Shown here: one piece after another, positions 4,701 to 6,797 of the stretch
How the letters are laid out: the number at the start of each line of letters is the position of its first letter
Numbering within the stretch: position 1 is the first letter of the stretch
Source: Acidobacteriota bacterium
GTDB lineage: Bacteria > Acidobacteriota > Blastocatellia > RBC074
Assembly (NCBI GenBank): GCA_013140935.1
Contig: JABFSD010001207.1
Span: 1 to 6,797 of the forward strand
Reading direction: 5' to 3'
DNA: 6,797 nt
Program-made: the position numbers and the translations under genes
Notes under the pieces: generated by a model
What the model was told of the DNA's origin: nothing
The model's input: only the letters and a program-made list of their open reading frames with translations
Databases searched by the model: none

Positions 4701-6797
4701 GGAATCGCCCACGCTAAAACTCACTGGCGCGAGGAGAGCGCCTTGTCCATCGTTGGCGAAAACGGCGAAGTCCCTACTCACGCGATCATAGTAACGGGTG
4801 CCAGCGACATCCGGTTTTCCATCCCGATTAAAGTCGGCGATGACGACCTTACCCAAGCCGACACCACCATCCCGCTCTCTGGCGGCGGCAAAAATTCCAT
4901 TCCCGTTTCCATTCAGCACGGACACGAGGCTGGAGGGAGTTTCGTAATTGCTTGAAGTGATGTCAGGAATACTGGCAACGACTAAATCGAGTTTGCCGTC
5001 TCCGGTCAAATCGCTGGATTCTATGCCGTATGACCGGCCTCTAACGGCGTAGCCGACATAAGGAGCGAAACCGCCTGTGCCATTGCCGAGCAGGACATAA
5101 CACTGTCCCATCGTCGCGCCGCGTGATAATCCGCTATCTGTCACGGCTACATCCGGCTTGCTGTCGCCGTTAAAATCGCCCAGCGTCAAATCTGTAAGTT
5201 CTGTTCCGACTGTCACTCTTTGCGGTTCACCAAAACCGCCTTCGGCGCGGGCGAGATACAACACCACCTCGCGTCCGGCCACCCCGATCAAATCCGGGCG
5301 TCCGTCCCCATTGAAATCTCCGCTATGATGCGAGCCTGCGGTCAGCGAAGCGGTAAACACGGTCGGTGCGCTCAGGCTGCCGTTACCATCGTTCAGAAAA
5401 ACCTTGATCGTTCCCTGTTCGGTTTGCACAACCAGATCGAGCTTGCCGTCAAGATTCAAATCCATCCCGGACAAGGACTGAATGTTTTCTGGCACGGCAA
5501 AAAAAACCGGAGCGCCCAAACTGTTTTGCGCTGTGGTGGGATGCAAGACGATTCCTTTTTCACTGCCCACCGTAACCGAGCCTACGACTAAATCATTTTT
5601 CCCATCGCCCGTGAAATCGCCAATGGCGGCAGCCTCTGCGTCCGAATCGGCTTGGTAGATGCGTGCGCCTTTGAAGGCCCCGTCACCTAAATTTTCAAGG
5701 TAGGAAATGCGATGCGCGAAGATGTGGGCGACCAGCAAGTCGGGGCGCATGTCCTGGTTGAAATCCGCTGCCACTAGATGGCCGCTCCCCGCCATGCCGC
5801 CATACGTGTGGCCTTCGGTGAACTCGCCTCGTCCATTGCCTGACATGATGACAACTGAGCCAGGCGCGTTACCCTTTGACACGGCGACATCCAGTTTACC
5901 GTCCTGATTGAAATCCGCCACCGCTCCCGCATTCAGGAAGTTCTTGAACGGATAGCTCCACGAGGTGCCAAACCCGCCCGCGCCATTGCCCGGCAAGAAA
6001 TAAAATTTGCCATCTGTGTGATCGGCAAAGACCAAGTCGAGTTTGGCGTCTGCATTGAAATCTCCCGTCATCATGCGCCGTGGAAACCTGCCCACGGTGG
6101 CGCCGGCGGCACTCACTAAATTGCCGTTGTTTTGCAGAAAAACCGCCACGTAGGCATTCGTGTTGAACGGATAACCGCTGCCGGCCAAGTCTGTTTTGCC
6201 GTCTCCGTTAAAGTCGCCGGCCACGACGGTGTAAGGGAAATCGCCGCTGCCCAGCACTCTTAAACCGCTGAACCGGCCTTGGCCGTCTCCAAAAACGACC
6301 GGGTAATCGCCGCGATTCCTGAGACCGCCGTTATTGGCGGCGGCCAAATCAAGTTTGCCGTCCCCATTAAAATCGCCAGCCACAATTGACAACAAGAAAC
6401 GGCCTCCTACGTCTACCGCAGTAGCAGGCTGAAATTGCCCTGCTCCCTGATTGAGGTGAATAGAAATGCCTCCGGGTCTGCCGCCATCGCCAGAATATCC
6501 GAAGCCCGCCACTGCCAAATCAGGTTTGCCATCGCCATTAAAATCGCCGCTCGTTATGCCAGAGGGGCTTTGCGCCGTCGGCAATTCCACAAAACCACTC
6601 ACGCCGCCTCGACCATCGCCAAACAACACTCGCACATTATTGACATCGGGCGTGTTGCCATCGAACCCGAATCCGCTGGTCGTGGCAATGTCGAGTTTCC
6701 CATCGCCATTGAAATCCTGGGTAACGAAATTGTCTGGATGCGCGCCAGCGCTAAATTCGGCGGGGGCGCTGAAATGCGGCACGGTGCAAGCGTCAGC
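1725..6797 (-). CDS. Giant secreted FG-GAP/VCBS repeat protein with Ig, dockerin-like, cohesin-like and TIGR03437-like domains (5' partial)
   Basis: The frame is open to the right edge, so the start and probable signal peptide lie outside; the GTG at 6780-6782 is only the first start-like codon and is used here as residue 1. Domains in order: 14 FG-GAP/VCBS repeats (about 1-725), two Ig/cadherin-like modules (735-830, 833-925), two He_PIG-type Ig modules (926-1012, 1014-1105), IPT/TIG-like (1108-1195), dockerin-like (1201-1275), cohesin-like (1302-1444) and a TIGR03437-like C-terminal domain (1446-1685). The last has 'NAASF'-like, 'PLFFVSAGQIN', 'LYGTGL' and 'GLDQINLRLP' blocks. No catalytic motif or C-terminal membrane anchor is seen. 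Known proteins of this make-up are extracellular or cell-surface, bind calcium, and serve adhesion, matrix or scaffolding; that role here is inference. It is monocistronic as far as can be seen, ending in TAG followed by a strong hairpin. The low-complexity Thr/Ala/Asn/Gly-rich composition fits an exported beta-rich protein. Confidence 0.9.
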   Translation of the reverse strand, partial: ADACTVPHFSAPAEFSAGAHPDNFVTQDFNGDGKLDIATTSGFGFDGNTPDVNNVRVLFGDGRGGVSGFVELPTAQSPSGITSGDFNGDGKPDLAVAGFGYSGDGGRPGGISIHLNQGAGQFQPATAVDVGGRFLLSIVAGDFNGDGKLDLAAANNGGLRNRGDYPVVFGDGQGRFSGLRVLGSGDFPYTVVAGDFNGDGKTDLAGSGYPFNTNAYVAVFLQNNGNLVSAAGATVGRFPRRMMTGDFNADAKLDLVFADHTDGKFYFLPGNGAGGFGTSWSYPFKNFLNAGAVADFNQDGKLDVAVSKGNAPGSVVIMSGNGRGEFTEGHTYGGMAGSGHLVAADFNQDMRPDLLVAHIFAHRISYLENLGDGAFKGARIYQADSDAEAAAIGDFTGDGKNDLVVGSVTVGSEKGIVLHPTTAQNSLGAPVFFAVPENIQSLSGMDLNLDGKLDLVVQTEQGTIKVFLNDGNGSLSAPTVFTASLTAGSHHSGDFNGDGRPDLIGVAGREVVLYLARAEGGFGEPQRVTVGTELTDLTLGDFNGDSKPDVAVTDSGLSRGATMGQCYVLLGNGTGGFAPYVGYAVRGRSYGIESSDLTGDGKLDLVVASIPDITSSNYETPSSLVSVLNGNGNGIFAAARERDGGVGLGKVVIADFNRDGKPDVAGTRYYDRVSRDFAVFANDGQGALLAPVSFSVGDSPFRAAVGDLNGDQRPDVAIANRDGAIIFLNAACGGTVANTAPTITAAAALVRQQGSGGTVVTIATVSDAETAVGSLVLTATTVPTGITLNNITNTNGTITANVTAGCNAASGANIVVLAVSDGTATTTANLTVNVTANTPPALGAYPATSIALNGNATITPAAPPSDNGSIASVTVTAPGIVPFLGTATVNATTGVVTVTNARPAGGHPLLVTVTDNCGARTTQTINLTVTCPTITIAPATLPNGSLGAAYNQTLTASGGATPYTFSVMGGALPNGLALSGSGALSGTASASGSFTFTVKATDANGCTATRDYTLVIGSCPAITINPATLPNVTIGVAYNQTLTATGGTSPYSFSLMTGSLPTSLTLNSNGTLSGTVGLGAPSYPPTINFTAKATDANGCSGTRDYIVALGNPTPNLISLNPSSATAGGPGFALLVNGTNFINGASVLWNQSVRSATFINSTQLRVDIPASDIAAAGTAQVTVNNPSPGGGISNELTFTIAPNTTARYEGDVFPRGTGDGRVNSLDVAQMVRFLLRLGSPAPDGEFQRADTAPKASKGDRRITMADVVQVQRYAAGLDPLVETGGPSSLNLQDEPLAETEALALLQAGSLTVTAGNFTRGQIGTVAINANALGSESAVSFTLNYDIAKLSFLDAIKAASLPANLSGAEVFVNDTEPGKVAVVMLLPAGQTLPAGVTTILNLRFLPNGGAGVVNAAFTFTDEIIAREATDAAATTQQPLTTTNGNNAISGNAPAIVSAASFAGGASVTTDSIAAIFGVNMATSVAVSRTVPLPTELAGTTVTLTDSANKQFAVPLFFVSAGQINCLIPAGVAAGATTFTIRNGNGETTTGLLRITEVNPGSFTVAGNGRGLAAAQILRVLADGSIRYENVARFDTATNQYVPVPIDLSNANEPVFLVLYGTGLRGRSDLAEVVATLGGSINAEVLYAGAQGGLAGLDQINLRLPRGLAGRGDVDIALTVDGRAANPVQVNVK
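1728..2447 (-). other. TIGR03437-like C-terminal domain segment (Acidobacteriota-type)
   Basis: The last 240 residues start 'APAIVSAASFAGGASV' and include 'IAAIFGVNMA', 'PLPTELAGTTVTL', 'VPLFFVSAGQINCLIPAG', 'NPGSFTV', 'FLVLYGTGLRG', 'VLYAGAQGGLAGLDQINLRLP' and end 'VQVNVK'. This block order matches the domain named after Solibacter C-terminal proteins. It lies at the extreme C-terminus, as is usual. Function is unknown; a sorting or surface-attachment role is plausible because it recurs at the ends of many otherwise different secreted proteins. Confidence 0.75.
2451..2879 (-). other. Cohesin-like domain segment
   Basis: Residues 1302-1444 resemble a cohesin-type beta-sandwich. They open 'GSLTVTAGNFTRGQIGTVAINANAL', followed by 'SAVSFTLNYDIAKLSF', then 'VAVVMLLPAGQTLPAG', 'ILNLRFLPNGGAG' and 'FTFTDEIIARE'. 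The '.FTL.YD...L.F' block and the late 'L.F' strand are the most family-like parts. The domain lies about 27 residues after the dockerin-like loops in the same chain. The assignment is from pattern only. Confidence 0.65.
2958..3182 (-). other. Dockerin-like domain segment (two calcium-type loops)
   Basis: Residues 1201-1275 contain two related halves. The first is 'GDVFPRGTGDGRVNSLDVAQMVRFLL'; the second is 'ADTAPKASKGDRRITMADVVQVQRY'. Each has a late Asp pair seven residues apart (D1213/D1220, D1253/D1260) followed by a helix, as in type I dockerins. An extra Asp stands 8-9 residues before (D1205, D1244), so the loop is longer than the canonical D-x-N-x-D-G form. Dockerins bind cohesins in a calcium-dependent way; whether this variant does is unknown. 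Confidence 0.65.
3198..3461 (-). other. IPT/TIG-like domain segment of the giant protein
   Basis: Residues 1108-1195 show the IPT/TIG pattern: 'ISLNPSSATAGGPGFALLVNG' at the start, then 'NGTNFINGASVLWN', a '.STQLRVDIPASDIAAAGTAQVTV' middle, and 'NPSPGGGISNELTFTI' at the end. This is an Ig-like fold common in bacterial surface proteins and probably a linker or interaction module here. Confidence 0.75.
3468..4007 (-). repeat. Two tandem He_PIG-type Ig modules
   Basis: Two modules, 88 residues (264 bp) apart, share the plan 'CP.ITI.PATLPN', 'G.AYNQTLTA.GG..PY.FS', 'G.LSGT', 'F..KATDANGC...RDY'. Each has one Cys at its start (C926, C1014) and one in the NGC turn (C1001, C1094). They are also similar at DNA level: both contain GTGAGCGTTTGGTT on the plus strand. 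This points to a fairly recent internal duplication. Such putative Ig modules act as spacers or binding surfaces in extracellular proteins. Confidence 0.75.
4608..6797 (-). repeat. Array of 14 FG-GAP/VCBS repeats (beta-propeller blades)
   Basis: The calcium-loop motif D-[FL]-[NT]-x-D-x-[KRS]-x-D recurs 14 times. Its first Asp codons begin (minus strand) at 6716, 6545, 6374, 6215, 6062, 5915, 5765, 5618, 5462, 5318, 5177, 5012, 4835 and 4679. Spacing is 47-59 residues, the size of one propeller blade. Many repeats carry a paired 'FGDGRGG', 'LGNGTGG' or 'LNDGNGS' turn about 20-30 residues after the loop. The Asp positions are kept in all 14. The Gly at loop position 6 is replaced in four (Ala in the 5th, Met in the 7th, Ser in the 11th, Gln in the 14th). 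Integrin-alpha-type FG-GAP domains fold as seven-bladed propellers, so 14 repeats would fit two. A blade upstream of the window cannot be excluded. Confidence 0.85.

Noticed and set aside
3942..4955. Plus-strand open frame of 337 codons opposite the giant gene
   Set aside because: Arg/Cys-rich, low-complexity translation that mirrors the Thr/Gly/Asn-rich codons of the minus-strand gene. It has no family resemblance and crosses several domain boundaries of the real protein, so it is a shadow.
1..6797. CRISPR array, tRNA, rRNA, riboswitch or a new multi-gene defence system
   Set aside because: No short regularly spaced identical repeats with unique spacers, no cloverleaf or rRNA-like sequence, and only one complete gene besides the giant reading frame. 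The periodic pattern on the right is coding propeller repeats.

Overview
The window looks like a piece of an Acidobacteriota chromosome, possibly class Blastocatellia. The main clue is the C-terminal ~240 residues of the large minus-strand protein. They match my memory of the 'Solibacter C-terminal' domain (TIGR03437), which is strongly associated with this phylum. The secreted, many-domain architecture (FG-GAP/VCBS propeller, Ig-like modules, dockerin-like and cohesin-like domains) is also common there. This assignment rests on motif recognition; no search was run.

Layout, left to right. Positions 1-65 hold A+T-rich sequence in which I see no gene. On the minus strand, 66-296 is the start of a DUF1801 (YdhG-like) gene that loses its frame after about 45 codons. 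Immediately upstream of it on the same strand, 299-497 is the C-terminal remnant of an unrecognised gene, cut off by an insertion sequence. The insertion sequence (498-1625, 1128 bp) has 32-bp imperfect terminal inverted repeats and one plus-strand transposase gene (555-1616) of the IS1-like DDE type. Positions 1626-1724 are a short spacer holding a strong hairpin at 1676-1722, between the convergently oriented transposase and large gene. From 1725 to the right edge the minus strand is one open frame, more than 1680 codons, whose true start lies beyond the window.

The large protein reads in order: 14 FG-GAP/VCBS calcium-loop repeats (numerically two seven-bladed propellers), two Ig/cadherin-like modules, two tandem He_PIG-type Ig modules, an IPT/TIG-like module, a dockerin-like pair of calcium loops, a cohesin-like beta-sandwich, and the TIGR03437-like C-terminal domain. 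It is most likely an exported surface or extracellular adhesion or matrix protein; no enzymatic domain is visible.

The genes do not form an evident pathway. The left part looks like a decaying gene pair damaged around an IS insertion, and the right part is a stand-alone giant gene. I do not see a defence system, CRISPR array, RNA gene or other new multi-gene system. The most interesting points are the dockerin-like and cohesin-like modules in one polypeptide, the 2x7 repeat arithmetic, and the hairpin that encloses the transposase start codon.
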